Below, one piece after another: positions 11,232 to 24,400 of a stretch of DNA of 64,000 nucleotides. The first letter of the stretch is position 1, and every line of letters starts with the position of its first letter. The notes below the pieces were generated by a model. The model was not told the origin of the DNA, ran no database searches, and worked only from the letters and a program-made list of their open reading frames with translations. Source of the stretch: Cymbomonas tetramitiformis (taxonomy: Eukaryota > Chlorophyta > Pyramimonadophyceae > Pyramimonadales > Pyramimonadaceae). The position numbers and the translations under genes are program-made. Location: the NCBI GenBank assembly GCA_001247695.2, contig LGRX02026014.1, positions 62,001 through 126,000 on the forward strand. The letters are read 5' to 3'.

Positions 11232-14200
11232 CTTCCATCGCCTCGGGACTCTCGCAACGGCCGATCCCGAAGCCGTCGGAGGAGCAGACGGCATCGACCA
11301 CCACCTCCACGGTTGGGCGGTACGCATCGTATTCCCACTCCCATGTCTCCGCCGCCGCCCCGGGGACGCAGCGCTGCGGATACATGTCCTGCGGAGGCTT
11401 CGCGTCCTCCGTGTGGAGCGCCGGGTCCGCCGTGGCGAAGTCGCAGCCCGCGCTCTTGCCGTAGCTGATGTGACCTGCGAGATGCATCATGGAAATCCGG
11501 ATCGCCACGTCACCTTAAGGCCTCGAAAACATTACTGTGCCATCAAAGGCCACATATCCTGCGCCCTTCGCCTCTGCATCAAGCCCCCCGCCAATACGCT
11601 CGACCAGCACATCTGCTCTCCCCTCGGTTGAAAGTGCCTCCGCCCCTCAAGGCCGCTATTCCAGCATCTGAGAGGCACCGATTCGCGGCGTCCGCAGCCG
11701 TAGTCTCACCTGCAGCGCCATAGTTGGCGATGTACCAACCGGTATCCTCCAAGAGGGCGAGCGTGACCTCCGAGAAGGCTCCGAGGCCGCCGACGAGGCT
11801 GTGGGTGGACGCCATCGCTTCTCCGTGGAATACCCGCGCCTCCCAGTGGCTGCTCGTCTGGCTGCGCCTCACCATTCGCACAACCCCAGAACTCACAACT
11901 GCTCACGGCAGTGCTCCTGGCCATGCCGCCTCGGAGGCCACACGCGGAGGTGCACGGAGGCGTGCGGAGGTCTGACGCAGCCACCGACTGCTGCAACGTC
12001 GCGGATGCGGTTCCCACCTGCCCTACTGTTTGGTGGCTCAAAAAGGGCTCTGCTAGTTTAGGGCGACCCTGGCCTTCGGATCTGTAACGATCGCGAAGCG
12101 CTTTGGGAGATCAAGTCGAGCGGCCTTGCTGCCGCAAGCAGAGAATGAGGCTCTCTCCATCGGTGAGATGGAGGGGAACGAGGGGGGTCAGGCTCTCGGG
12201 AATGGAGCCTGGTTGTAGGCTTCCAAGTTACCCAGGCAGTAGACGCAAGGCCACCCTGATAGTGGGGTTGACGCCGGCTGGGCTCTGGGGCACTTCTGGG
12301 AGCGCGCGATCACACTGCGGCGACCTCGGGGACAAGGGATTGGCCAGGTACCCGATGAAAGTATTCTCCGGCCCAACCGTAGCATCCGGGGTGTCCAAAT
12401 CAGCCAGATCCTCCAATTCAGCCCCTGTCATCAAGATCCCAGATGTCCCAGAAGTTGCGCTCAGCCCCAAGTTGTACAGATCTGTTCCTATTGCGGTGTG
12501 CACGATCAACCCTGAAAGAGCCGACGTGGCCTCGGATGCCAACGAGGGCTGTTGCAGGTCGGTCGGTGTCGGGGCGCGCACGTCACCTGCTAAAGATGGG
12601 CAGTCAAAGTGATCGCGGGCTGCGCGGAGCACCACGGGCGTCTTCACCGCGCGCACTTTACGCCAAATTTGTGGTGAGCTCCGCCAGTGCCAGTCTGGGG
12701 TCACGCTGCATGCCAAGGTAAACCGCCCCCCTTGAGACAGCCCTAACCGGCAGATGCAGATAGAGTGTGAATGGTTCAATAATCCAGCAGCGCCCGCTGC
12801 ATTCTTCAGCGAAATGGGAAGCAGCTGCATCAGCGGCAAGTGGCTCAGCTGCAGCGGCAAGTGGCTTAGCTGCAGCGGCAAGTGGCTCAAACGCAGCGGC
12901 AAGTGGCTCAGCTGCCGCGGCAAGTGGCTCAGCTGCAGCGGCAAGTGGCTTAGCTGCAGCGGCAAGTGGCTCAGACGCAGCGGCAAGTGGCTCAGCTGCA
13001 GCGGCAAGTGGCTCAGCTGCAGCGGCAAGTGGCTCAGCTGCAGCGGCAAGTGGCTGAGCTGCAGCGGCAAGTGGCTTAGCTGCAGCGGCAAGTGGCTGAG
13101 CTGCAGCGGCAAGTGGGCTCAAACGCAGCGGCAGAGTGGCTCAGCTGCAGCGGCAAGTGGCTCAGCTGCAGCGGCAAGTGGCCCAAGATGCAGCGGTAAG
13201 TGGCTTGGCTGCAACGACAGAGTGGCTCAAACGCAGCGGCAAGTGGCTCAGCTGCAGCGGCAGAGTGGCTCAGCTGCAGCGGCAGAGTGGCAGATTCAGC
13301 TGATGAGTGGCTTGCTGCAGCGCAAGTGGCTCAGACGCAGCGGCAAGTGGCTTAGATGCAGCGGCAAGAATTATGGCTCAGACGCCGCGGCAAGTGGCTT
13401 GAATGCAGCGACAAGTGGCTCAGCTGCAGCGTGACAGAGTGGCTTAGCTGCAGCTGACAGAGTGGCTGCAACTGCAGCTGACAAGTGGCTTTCAAACGCA
13501 GCGAGCAGTGGCTCAGCTTCTGTGACAAGTGGCTGAGCTGCAGCTGACAGCGGCTTAGCTGCAGCGGCAGAGTGGCTCAGCTGCAGCGGCCAAGTGGCTC
13601 AGACGCAGCGGCAAGTGGCTTAGCTGCAGCGGCCCAAGTGGCTGAGCTGCAGCGACAGAGTGGCTCAGCTGCACAGCGGCAAGTGGCTCAGCTGCAGCGG
13701 CAAGCGGCTTAGCTGCAGCGGCAAGTGGCTTAGATGCAGCGGCAAGTGGCTCAGACGCAGCGGCAAGTGGCTTAGATGCAGCGGCAAGTGGCTCAGGCAG
13801 CAGCGGCAAGTGGCTCAGACGCAGCGGCAAGTGGCTTAGCTGCAGCCGGCAAGTGGCTGAGCTGCAGCGACAAGTGGCTTAGCTGCAGCGGCCAAGTGGG
13901 CTCTCAGCTGCAGCTGACAAGTGGCTTAGCTGCAGCGGCAAAGTAGCTGAGCTGCAGCGGCTCAAGTGGCTGAGCTGCAGCGGCAAGTGGCTTAGCTGCA
14001 GCCTTAGTAGCACCGGCTGCAGCGGCAAGGAAATGGCTCAAAGCGCAGCTGACAAGTGGCTTAGATGCAGCGGTAAGTGGCTTAGCTGCAGCGGCAAGTG
14101 GCTCAGACGCAGCGGCAAGTGGCTCAGCTGCAGCGGCAAGTGGCTTAGATGCAGCGGCAAGTGGCTTAGCTGCAGCGGCAAGTGGCTCAGACGCAGCGGC

Positions 14201-17200
14201 AAGTGGCTTAGATGCAGCGGCAAGTGGCTCAGCTGCAGCGGCAAGTGGCTTAGATGCAGCGGCAAGTGGCTCAGATGCAGCGGCAAGTGGCTCAGATGCA
14301 GCGGCAAGTGGCTCAGATGCAGTGCCACCTGAGAACTCCAGTCAGGGAAAGGGGCGTCCCAGTGGCCTCGTCGCGCTCGTTCCTCGGCTCGCCACTCTCC
14401 TCCCGGAAGTACGGCATCAAGGAAGCGGAGAAGCCGAGGGCATGTATCAGCTGATGCAGCGTGAGGTCCACCTGGGCATATTCTCCCAACCCGCGCGCTC
14501 CGTGTGCCGGGCCCTGGCTATTATCCAAAATCCTGCCCCAACCCCTGTGGTGAGCTTGAGAGCACCATGTCCTCTCCCTGTCCCCCTTCACCCATCCAAT
14601 GGCCACGGTGCACCGCATGCCGTCCCCTCTGCATAGTTCAACAAGGGCATTCCCATTCCCATGCAAGCCCATCTACCCCTACCTGAAGCGGCAACCTCAC
14701 CTTCAGCTATTCCGGTGCCCAAACAGCTTTGCATCTATCGCACATGGGGCCTCTGCAGGGGGCAGGGGGGTGCAGGGGGGCGCAGCCTCAAAGGACCATC
14801 TTGACGAGGTGAAGGCTCCGTACCTGGTAATCAAATAAATCATCGGAGGGCGTGAGCTGCCCTGGGCAAAAGTTCAGAGTCCCTGCAACGGGGCGATCGT
14901 GCTGATCCTGCACAAAACACAGCGGGCACGCGGTACTACAGTTGGTGAAATTTCTAGCCCCCCCCCTTAAAAAAATAGCCAATTTCTGAATCCGTGCAGA
15001 AGCTCAGAAAATCATTGATCATTCCGAAAGAGGCGCGTCGCAGGGAAAGAGCCCCCGCTGTAACGACTCCGGCAAAGCTGAACGTCTTCAACTGAAATTA
15101 TGAAGTTCATCAGCGCGTTGATAGATACGTTCGTGTGGTGACCGACATGTGCGGATGCGAGCATTGCTTTCAAAGAGTTGGGCAAAGCCATCCGGAAGCT
15201 TCGAGAGGCCTTAAGTACGGCGCAATCACGGGAGGCTGCGTCACACACAGCATGCGTCAAGCGTGGGCGTCTCTGGATTTGCCGTCGATGGCAACATGGC
15301 ACGAACCCTGTTCGAGGGCAGCCACCTGCCGGCAGTGTGTGGCATGCGCGAAGACCAGGCCCGAGGCTTCATTCGGATGGCAGAAGGAGGAATCTTCGCT
15401 GGTGACATACAGCACGAAGTCCGCACCCTCCACTCCCCCTCCACCAGGCACCGTGCTGCAGTCCGTGAAGCTCCCCTGCTCGCAGATCTCCACCGCTGTA
15501 CAAGAGGCCAGAGGCAGCCCCACAGTTTTCAGAGATGGTTAACTCGGACATGCACGGCTTGCCCCACAGGAAAATACCTCGCCCTGGATGCACACCCCGG
15601 TGCCTCGGATGGACCAGGCTCAAAAGCAGAAGGTGTGCCTCACTTGCACACGCCTTACCTCTAAGGTGGTAAACCTGATGAAGCAAACTGCTGAATACAA
15701 ACGCATCTGTGTTGATTGCCACCTCCATGCCATGTTTCAGAGACACCTTACAGGCCTCTAACGAGCTTGCCTCAGACGCACGTGCAGAGCCTCAGATGGA
15801 AACTCCACGCACTCCAAGCATCCGTGCCCTCAACAGATTGTGCTGTGCCCCGAACACACATGCACATGCTTTACCTTGAATGCAGAAAGGATCGGACCCA
15901 CAGGCCATGCTTCAGATGCTCGTGCCGTGCCTTCGACGCATGTACCATACCTCCGATGCAAGTGCCATGCCTCGGACGCACACACCCGATCCTCGGATCT
16001 TGTACGCTGTGCCTTGGACACACCTCTGTCACACGTGCATGCCTTGGTCGAACAAGGCGCTCCTTGGACACACATTCCGTGCTTCAGATGCAGAACGCCT
16101 TGGACTCATACCGTATCAGAAACGCGCACACACGAACGTTTACGCATGCATCCTTGCCTCGAACGCACGTGCTTGTTCTAGAAGACGCGCTTCGTCTAGG
16201 AGAAGAGCGGAGCATGGACGGGCGCAAAGCAGATGTGGAGACAACACCACGGAGAGCAACCTCCACACCTGCATAGTGCTCCTCCGGTATCAAGTGCCCA
16301 GCGCAGTATGCCGCTTCGTATTCCGTGCACGTCGTCAGCTGAACCGTCGAGTCTACTCTATCGGTGCCAACCCTGCCAAGGCCCCACTGCTCCGTCCTTT
16401 TGCACGGGCGGGTCAGCTTTATGGCACTTGTGACGGAGCCGTGGCGGAGACTCAGAGCTCGTCGGATCCAGCGGATCGCTGCCGGTACCAGACGCTCTGT
16501 CAGATAACTTCGCTCCTCGGCGGAGGTGTGGTTCAGGGAGAATATGGGGGCCACGCGCAGCGAGTCCGCCTGTGATAGTTCTGCTCAGCGCACCCTCATC
16601 GTGCCTTCCACGTTTCCCATCAGCCTGCAATACCTCTGCGCAGCGCTACACCCGGACCCCGCGCGCGCGCAGCCCCTACGCGCCCTTCATGCTCGTGCGA
16701 AGGGCCCCATGAGCCTGTTAGGTTCTGCATAGCGACTTCCACGGGCCCCATGCACACCCAGTGCGCCCCGCCATGCCCCCCATGAGGGTCCCATCAGGCC
16801 GTGATGGGCCTGCGCAGAGACCCTGCCGGGCCCCGCGCGGTTTATGTTCACTGTCGCGCCGCAGGTGAGAGAGTGATTTGCGGGGGCGAGACGGGAATCG
16901 GGAAAGAACGCGTCGGAGGGGAACCAACGACTCACAGGGCACATCATCTGCCCCAAACTTGAAGCTACAGGGTGCAAAGAAGACGCCGTAATAGAAGTGC
17001 AACTGCGCCGAACATAACTTCTCTTGGTGGGCGTTCAAACAGAGTGGGAGGGTTCGGCTGCGACTGCGCAGACCTTCACTGGAATTCTGGAAGGATTGCT
17101 GGAGGCGTTTTGACGCTGGAGACATAGGAGTGGAGTCGACATACTGCTGTGGCGCGCGAACGGGTATTTCTTGCGGCTTGTGGAACTCGTCATGCACGCA

Positions 17201-17356
17201 TTTGAAGGAGCGATACGGCTTGTTTTCGAAACTCCCGGAATCACCGGCATTGGTTGGGTGAACTGTGGCGCCGGGTTCACTGTGTTTCCGGTCCGAGTGG
17301 CAAAAAACTGGCGGAAGGACAATGGCGCATATGCTGAGCCCCAGGGCGAGGCGCAT
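11232..17356 (-). CDS. Leishmanolysin-like M8 metallopeptidase domain, eight exons, catalytic Glu replaced by Gln
   Basis: Exons 17356-17074, 16580-16269, 15495-15326, 14907-14824, 14471-14329, 12678-12587, 11898-11710 and 11474-11232 join in phase through GT-AG introns into about 505 residues. Exon 1 starts with MRLALGLSICAIVLPPVFC, a secretion signal, and has the family's KCVHDEF. Exon 2 has LVPAAIRWIRRAL, exon 3 GADFVLYVTSED, and exon 4 DRPVAGTLNFCPGQL. Exon 5 holds LHQLIHALGFS, where M8 enzymes have HExxH. Exon 7 has SHWE (third zinc His), a Met in GEAMAST (Met-turn) and LALLEDTGWY. Exon 8 has YGKSAGCDF. These are family hallmarks of leishmanolysin, a secreted or surface zinc protease. 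The zinc ligands remain but the general base Glu is Gln, so catalysis is probably lost. Exon 8 ends in phase 1, so the gene continues left. The exon 5-6 join, spanning a large minisatellite, is the least certain. Confidence 0.82.
12825..14320. repeat. 21-bp minisatellite, about 70 copies, in an intron of the M8 gene
   Basis: Roughly 1.5 kb of tandem 21-base units (GGCAAGTGGCTCAGCTGCAG plus C) with point variants and, in the centre (13430-14040), small indels. The flanks are more regular. Because the unit is seven codons long it reads open on both strands for long stretches, as Ala/Ser or Leu/His/Pro repeats. Its position between two M8 exons that join in phase argues that it is intronic. Confidence 0.93.
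14455..14469 (-). other. Degraded zinc-protease active site HQLIH
   Basis: On the minus strand this stretch reads CAT CAG CTG ATA CAT, giving His-Gln-Leu-Ile-His followed by Ala-Leu-Gly-Phe-Ser. In M8 peptidases the second residue is the catalytic Glu (GAG or GAA). A single G-to-C change from GAG gives the CAG seen here. Both histidines of the motif and the downstream His and Met-turn in exon 7 are kept. Confidence 0.85.
15720..16165. repeat. Degenerate ~21-bp repeat in intron 2 of the M8 gene
   Basis: Loosely repeated units around GCCATGCCTCGGACGCA and CTTCAGATGC recur about 20 times between M8 exons 2 and 3. Divergence is high and the period drifts between about 20 and 23 bases. No coding potential consistent with the flanking exons is visible. 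Confidence 0.6.
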
Positions 17357-18463
17357 GGTGCTGTATGCAAAACTTCGAGCACTAAAATTAAGGAAAGCAG
17401 CTCTGAGGTCGCCGTCCATTCAGGTGATAAACATTGCCTCGGGTTGCTACAGTTTGCCAAGCAGATAGACACGAGGCTGTCATGGAGGAAGAGAAGCGAC
17501 CATCCCTCAACAACTCAATAATGCACAAATGTTTGTGTGCTCCTTTCTTCGTTGAACTCAGCACCCTGAAACCGGAAAGAGTATTGAGAGCAGCGCCGTA
17601 TATAGGAAATGCGGAAAGCTGGGTGCACCGTGAGGCTGGGTGTCTCGATGCCCGTATGCGACATTATCGAGCTGGAGACTGTCGCCCCCAAAGTGTAAGT
17701 AAAGTCGTTGGGTTTGGCCTATGCACACAGGCCAAAGAACGGACGAAATTGCGCGCTGAGAGCCCGTCAAGTGAGCCTGGGAAAAGCTCCATCTCTTTGG
17801 GTACACTTCACGTTCATGCGCTTTCGTCTTTGGACCGTTCATACTTACTGTAGTCCGAAGTTTGAAGAGCTAAAACCCCCCGCGTGACACCTACAGTGTC
17901 ACGCGCTCTAGCCAAGTGACCGACAGACCCTCTCGTCTGGAGATCTAGCCAGCGGCAGTAGGGCGCTCTGAGCCGTAAATCGGAAAACCTTATTGCTATG
18001 TGTTGTTATTGGGATCAGGCTGTGACATTGGCATCCTCGATCCTCGAACTGGGCGATTGTCAACTTGTCAACGAAAGAAGGCTTTGTGAATCTGAAAAAC
18101 TTCACAGCGAGAAATCTAGGTGTGAAACTTCATGTATATATACACTATATATACACACGTTGTACAACCTTGAGGCTGTAGTAAACCAATTGATAGTATT
18201 CATACGCTCGAAATAAATTTCGTCGTGAAACCACCATGGTTATCTGCTGCATATCCGGACGTATCAATTGAGCTACGTTTTCTCGCCAACTACACAAATT
18301 TGCCTTTTCAGCCGTTCGAGATTCGCTTGCCTTGCGCTTGGGTTAGTCAGTGTGCTAGTTATTCAATTAGTGTGCGGTAAATTAAAGCAATTTCTTCATG
18401 ATATCTGCTATTTCCAGTGCCGCCTTCCTTTGTTTTTACTGTAAGTGAGATCCCACGGAGACA
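17357..18463. promoter_or_regulatory. Shared upstream region between two divergent genes
   Basis: This 1.1 kb interval separates the start of the minus-strand M8 gene (17356) from the start of the plus-strand coiled-coil gene (18464), so it should contain both promoters. An AT-rich stretch with TATATATACACTATATATAC lies at about 18134-18155 and could serve as a core promoter element, but it is some 310 bases from the plus-strand ATG. No clear ORF is present. Confidence 0.4.
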
Positions 18464-21400
18464 ATGCAAAATAATGTGTTTGGCCCTGCGCCGAATTCCT
18501 CGGACGATGAGGCTGAAGTAGGGAGCAGCGAGGACGTGGGAGGCGATGAAATTGTTGCACTCGTGGCTGATGCCAAAACAGCAAAGCAGCTGGAGGAGCT
18601 CCTTAAGAAAGAGGTGCGCCTGGGACTTGGCTTTTCCCGAGCACCAGCAGCCGGCTCGTCCCCAGCAAGACGCGCGTTCGCACTATCCTGAAGTGAGTGT
18701 GTTAATTCACTCGCACCGCACAATCGGTCATCATCAATGCCAGACGTAAGGGGCCACTACCGGCGGATGGCCTTCAGTAGGTATGAGAAAGGGGTCGCTA
18801 CCAGCAGATGACCCGCGGTGTGTGCGAGAGTGGCGTCGTTGCCAGCTATTGCCCCGCTGTGCCGGTCGAAGGTGCGAGCAGTCGGAGTGAGCGGTGCTTG
18901 GATAAACCTAAGACATATCGGTGTAACGAGCGCAAACCGCAGAAACCGCGAACCGGAGAAACTGACAGGAGCTGGCGCTGGCGCGCAGGTTTCATTTTCC
19001 ACCGTCCAGCCGGTACTTCAACAGTGTATCTCTGCGCTCGTCAACCAGAGCCGTGCTTTTGCTGTTCTAAATCAGCGGTACGCTGGCCCTTCGTCTCGTC
19101 TTCGGTGCGCGCCCCCCGTTGTCTGAATCAGAGGCACGCTTGGCCTTTCGCGTCTTTTTCGGTGCGCTCGCCATGTCGCCTCGTTCAAGGTACGCTGGCC
19201 CTTTGTCTGTTTTTCGGTGCGCACGCCCCGTCGTCTGATGCAGTCCTCGTTTTTGCATGCTTGCATTCGCTTTACTCGAATTCCCATCAAAGCCCCCTTA
19301 AAAAATGGAACACATGAGCCAGGGAGGCCAGGACGCTGCTGACGTTGCTTTTGTGGCCTTTGCCCCCGCCAGAGTGCACCAGCAGGACGAGAATATCAAT
19401 CAGTTGCTTTCCCTCGTCTCATCCCAAACAAGCGTTGCAGACGAGCTCAAGGTATACCCAGTCGCTCTCCCTCGTCTCGTCTCAACACTTCGTGATGGAC
19501 AAGGTCAAGTTGCGACAGGCGCCTTCCTGGCCTCTTCCCAAAACAGCGGGAGAGGCGAGATCAATGGGCACCTGGGCTTGATGCCCATTGGTTCCCACCT
19601 CGTATCCCATTCAAGTTGCACCTTGCAGATTTCTCATAAGATGCTTTGCTGCGCAGCGAGGCTGGGTGCAGGCTGCACGTGGGAAGTTCTAACATCGCAC
19701 AATTTAAGCTCGCAAATAATGTCCTATTCCAACTTCATCGCTCGGTTGATGCCGCCCCTTCTGGACGTTTCTTGCGCATTGGGGTCTGACGAGGCACATC
19801 ACTTTTTCCGTTTGAGTTCATTGCAGGTGAAAGTGCACAGGGTAGTATCCTCTCAAGAGGAGATCGAAGCTTCCGTGAAGGAGGCGAAAGAAACGGTAAG
19901 AAACGGTATCGTGGGGGCCCTTTTGGGGGGGGGAAGGCACTGACGTGCCTGAGGAAGAAGCGGACAGCGCGACGAAGCCGAGCGGCTTTCAGCCTGGTGC
20001 TTCCCGGGTCGTGGCGGAGCCGAATCAAACTTGCAAGGCTTTGCAGGGTGCTGAAGGGGGGAAGGTTTGCCATGCACCCGTCGACAAGGGATGCGTGGCG
20101 TTGCTTTTGAACGGCTCGTGTGGCGTTGCTTTTGAATATTTGAAATTGCTTTTGAATATTTGAAATTGCTTTTGAAGTGTTGAATGGCCTCGACTGGGGT
20201 TGGCGTGCCGCTCACGGGCTTTTGCCTGGGGGTACAACTGGATATCGATACTTTCTACGTCCTTGGATGTCTGAAAGAGCTGTTCCGACTTTGGGAGTCG
20301 GTTTTCTCTTAGAGCATGGACCACGCTTGTCGTCCTGAACGCTAGGACTTGAAGAATATTAGTGTGGCCTGTCCGAGTGTTTGTGCGTGTGTGGGATAAA
20401 CTTAAAGGAGAGGCAGAGTGTGGTGAAGTCCACGTTCTGTGTTTTCCCTTGATTTTTGCGAGGAGCACTTAGGTGTCCGCATGTTTTTAGTTTTTTACCA
20501 TGGGGTGTCCATGCCGTGTGGTGTGACTGCATTCATGGCATAACCATGAACCCGCGGGTCCCATCCATCGACCATGAGCCACTGGGGGGCATGGCAGCAG
20601 GGTCCACTTACTACGTAACCCTGGGACCAACAATTGTTGGACGATGATCGGTCACATCGTATCATCTTTCCATGCTGCTTTGCATCTGGGTTGGGAGTAT
20701 GTATGAGTTGGTGGTATCTTGTCATGACCCTGCCCTGCTCCTGATTTGCTTCTCACAACCACTGAGATGATGGTAGGCTGGCTTTTGTCGGCTGATCTAA
20801 TGCCATTCAGTGCGTGGGATAAGCTTGTCAAGGAGATATCAACCTTGGCCCTGTCCCAACTCTATCGCTGGCGAACGCTACGTGGCGCGCCCTCCTCAAA
20901 CGCTTCTCACACTGAGCCCCTGGGCCCCCTCTGCTGTGGTTGGCAGGGCGAGGCGCACGATCAGCGGCTTCGGGACTCTGCGAAGTCCTTGAGCTTTATC
21001 GAGAACCACGTCAAGAGTAATTCGCATCGCATTACTAGTAACATCGTTAAGATTGAAGAGCTCACCGATCGCGTCGAAAGCGTCGAGTCGAGGTAACTGT
21101 CGATTTTGTTCTATCGAGATATGACAGTCCTCTCTGCTGGGAGGTGCACGTGCAGGTGCCGCCACTTGCACTGCGGGGTGCGTTCTCAGTGTGTCAACGC
21201 GTCTTTATCACATGGCTCCAGTACCCATCTGACACCATGCTTGTTGCGGGTACCATCTCCTACAGTGCCAGCAATCCGGACACCGCCGAAGCTGTAGTGA
21301 GAACGCCCGTCTCGACAATTGACCCTTCCGAGTTGATGGACCTTGAGAAGAGGCTGCTGGACAAGCTGTCGGAGATCGAGGAAGATCAAGAGACCCACAA

Positions 21401-24400
21401 GAAAGAGGTCGTCGAAGCTTATGAGGCCCTCAAGAAGGAGGTCCCGGCGCTCGCCTCCAAGACGGACGTGGAGCAGCTGCGCACGGATACAGCTGCAAGG
21501 TGGGCACCACCAGGCCTGGCGCTCATCTCACGCTTGCCTAATGCACACAACAAGGCCTGACACATCTCACGGCTGGAGGTTGGCCGAATGAGGCCTTAAT
21601 CCAACCTGGCGGCCACAAGTACTACACGCGGTGCCGGCAAGGCCCCTCTGGTGCATCGGGTCACTGTATACTACACGCGGTGCCGGCAAGGCCCCTCTGA
21701 CGCATCGGGTCACTGTATACTACACGCGGTGCCGGCAAGGCCCCTCTGACGCATCGGGTCACTGTATACTAGACGCGGTGCCGGCAAGGGCTTCTGGTGC
21801 ATGGGGTCGCTGATCCTCCCGTCGACACGCTCCCCCATGCCGGAGTCCCCTCTGCCGGATTTTGGGTCCTGGCGAGGGGTTGGGACACCGGCAAGATACC
21901 AGCAGCTCGGAGCGGCGGCGCAGGGCGACGGAGTCTGAGCGCGACCTCTACAAGGAGCTCAAGCTGCTAAAGGAGGGCCTCACAGCCAGCACCGAAGCGT
22001 CGCAGCTGACCGACAACAGCTATGATGTAAGCTTGGCCGCCTCCCGACAGCCGACCCACCTGTTCCAGATAGTTATGCTGACTCGGCCTTTGTTGGCGGC
22101 CCCGAGGCGGTGCGACATGCGGAGGCAAGCGAGTAAGCGCCGGAGTGCCAGGCTGTCCCAGCGCCGCTTCTACTGGTTGATGGGCGGGAGATGATAAAAC
22201 TATCGCCCAACGTGCTAGGACGCTGGCGCATGGTCCTTCTGATGTTCTTGACATTGTTTGTACACATGGCGCCATGCCACCTGTTTTGAAATGATCGATA
22301 TCTAAAGTTGAGTTAGTTCAGGTAGTTGGGAAGTTACTATCAATTGCCATCAATTTCCTCATTTCCTCGCCTCAAGAGGTTATTTTGTGGTCTACCAGTG
22401 AGTAACATGGCGGAGTGCAGCAATTCATAACTTCATAACTCCCTCTAACACTGCTATCGTGTTATGTGAACATAAGGTTGCCAGAACGGTGATGAATTGT
22501 TGTCAAACAAACAACGCCGCTCGAGTTTTATATGTATGTGCACACAATACATTGCGTGCCATACACATGGGTCGGATGTATAAGTGTGCCGAGGCACGGT
22601 TGACCAATGGTCCATGTGATGACTCTTGTCATTCGCTCCTCTCCACACCCGGCGTGTGTGCTTTCATGTGAACCCAAGGCTCAAACTCTCTCGGTGCACA
22701 ATCACCAACCGTCCATGGTCACCGCTTGGCAGCGGTAGGCTGATCCTCGGCTCGCCGGATGTGTGCAGGAGTCCCTGCGGAAGTTGGAGGACCTCATCAG
22801 CCAAGCTCATAACGAAGCCACCGAGGTAATCCGACGGGAGTGCCCCCTTGCCACGTGCCCTCTGGGATCACACTTTTGGCAACGGACAGGATGCCCTCCT
22901 TGAATGCACCCGATCCCCGTCGAGCTGCAAACGGGGAGTATGAAGTCATTGCATCGCTCATCCCGGATCAGGATACCGTAGGAGGTGATCTCGATATGCT
23001 GGTGGCATTTTCGACAGGCAAAGCGACGAATAACAGCCACCAGTGAGTCTCTGCTGAAAGAGATGCAGTCCATGTTCGGCCGCAAGCTCGAGAACTACGT
23101 GACAGGAAAGATGGTGAGCCCTGTCCCCGCGCACCGTGTTCAGAGTGCAGACGGCGTGTTCGGGCATGCCAGCAGGTTATAACTATAAGGCGCCCGTTTG
23201 CTCTGCCAGGTTCGTCCATTTTATGAATTTCAGAGCGCCGCGATTGAATTGGCCATTTCAATATTCTTAATGTAACGCATACCCGATTCCGTAAATATGG
23301 GACTGTTACTGTCATTCACTCGTCAGACAACTTCAGACAGCGGTCCTGAGACAGCGGTCCAGTTTGCGTATGCTAAAGTGGAAAGCTATTTGATGAGAAA
23401 TTTAGCGCTTGCTGCACTGGAAAGCTATTCCTCCCGCCCAGTTCTTCCTTTTATTATCGTACATGATTCCTTCCGTTCGGTATGCCTCGCACGGGTCCCA
23501 AGCCTCCACCATCATCCATCTTCAGAGAACGAGCCAAGCTTCGTTGTTGCACCCACTTGATACGCTTCATGAAAGGCTCGCCGCCAACTAGAGCACATCT
23601 CTCCCCCAATCAAGAAGCTCAGCTCGTTCTCTGCAGATGGATGATGGTGGAGGCTTGGGACCGATGCGAGGCATATTGAACATTAGGAAACATGTAAGTT
23701 GATAAGAGGAAGAAATGGGCAGCACGAGCAAAATATTTCCAGGCCGTTGTTTGACCAGTGAGTGACAGTGTCATTATCCTCCATTTACGGGATCGGGAAT
23801 GCATGCCATATGAAAATGGCCGATTGAATCGCAGCGCTTGAACTTTCAGAAAACTGAGAAAGCTAGCGGAATGAGAATTGCGACAGGTTGCGACTGTCGA
23901 GCGCTTATGGAGAGTTACCTAGGGAGTAAACGGTTGCTTTATCAGCAGACTGCGTCCCCTTGCACGGCTCGTCCGCCGCATTGCCCCGCGCACTGCAGGC
24001 TTGTCACGGACGCAAACGTCTCCCGGGGATGCCCCGGTTATCATTGGGGCTTGGTTTCACCCTGCCTCCTCCGCTTTGAATCATCTCAGAGCTGGCTGGC
24101 AGCGCGAGGCGGGCGGATGCGAGCGATGTTTGAAGGTGGCGTTCAGAGGCTGAGTTGATGCTCTGCCAAAAGATCGGTTGGCCCCCACGACTTCTCACAC
24201 GCCCCAATGTGGCTGCTGCCAAACGAAAGCCGTTGGATCCCCTCAACTGTATGGGTGCAGGGTGCTCGCCTCCGTAATTCCGAGCGGTAGGGGGGGAGAG
24301 GGGTCCATAGGTCGACATAAATCAGCAAGTGAAATCTCTCGAGGCGGTAAGGTTCTTCGCTTGGAAATAGCATCGTCCCTGCGCTCGCATGACACATGCA

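Noticed and set aside
11900..12600. Open minus-strand frame (GLIVHTAIGTDLYNLGLSAT and onward) as M8 coding sequence
   Set aside because: It does not resemble the family at this point, and the flanking exons (12678-12587 and 11898-11710) join in phase without it; it is treated as intron.
12658..14330. Long open frames on both strands (Ala/Ser and Leu/His/Pro repeats)
   Set aside because: They arise from a 21-base tandem repeat without stops and lie between M8 exons that join in phase.
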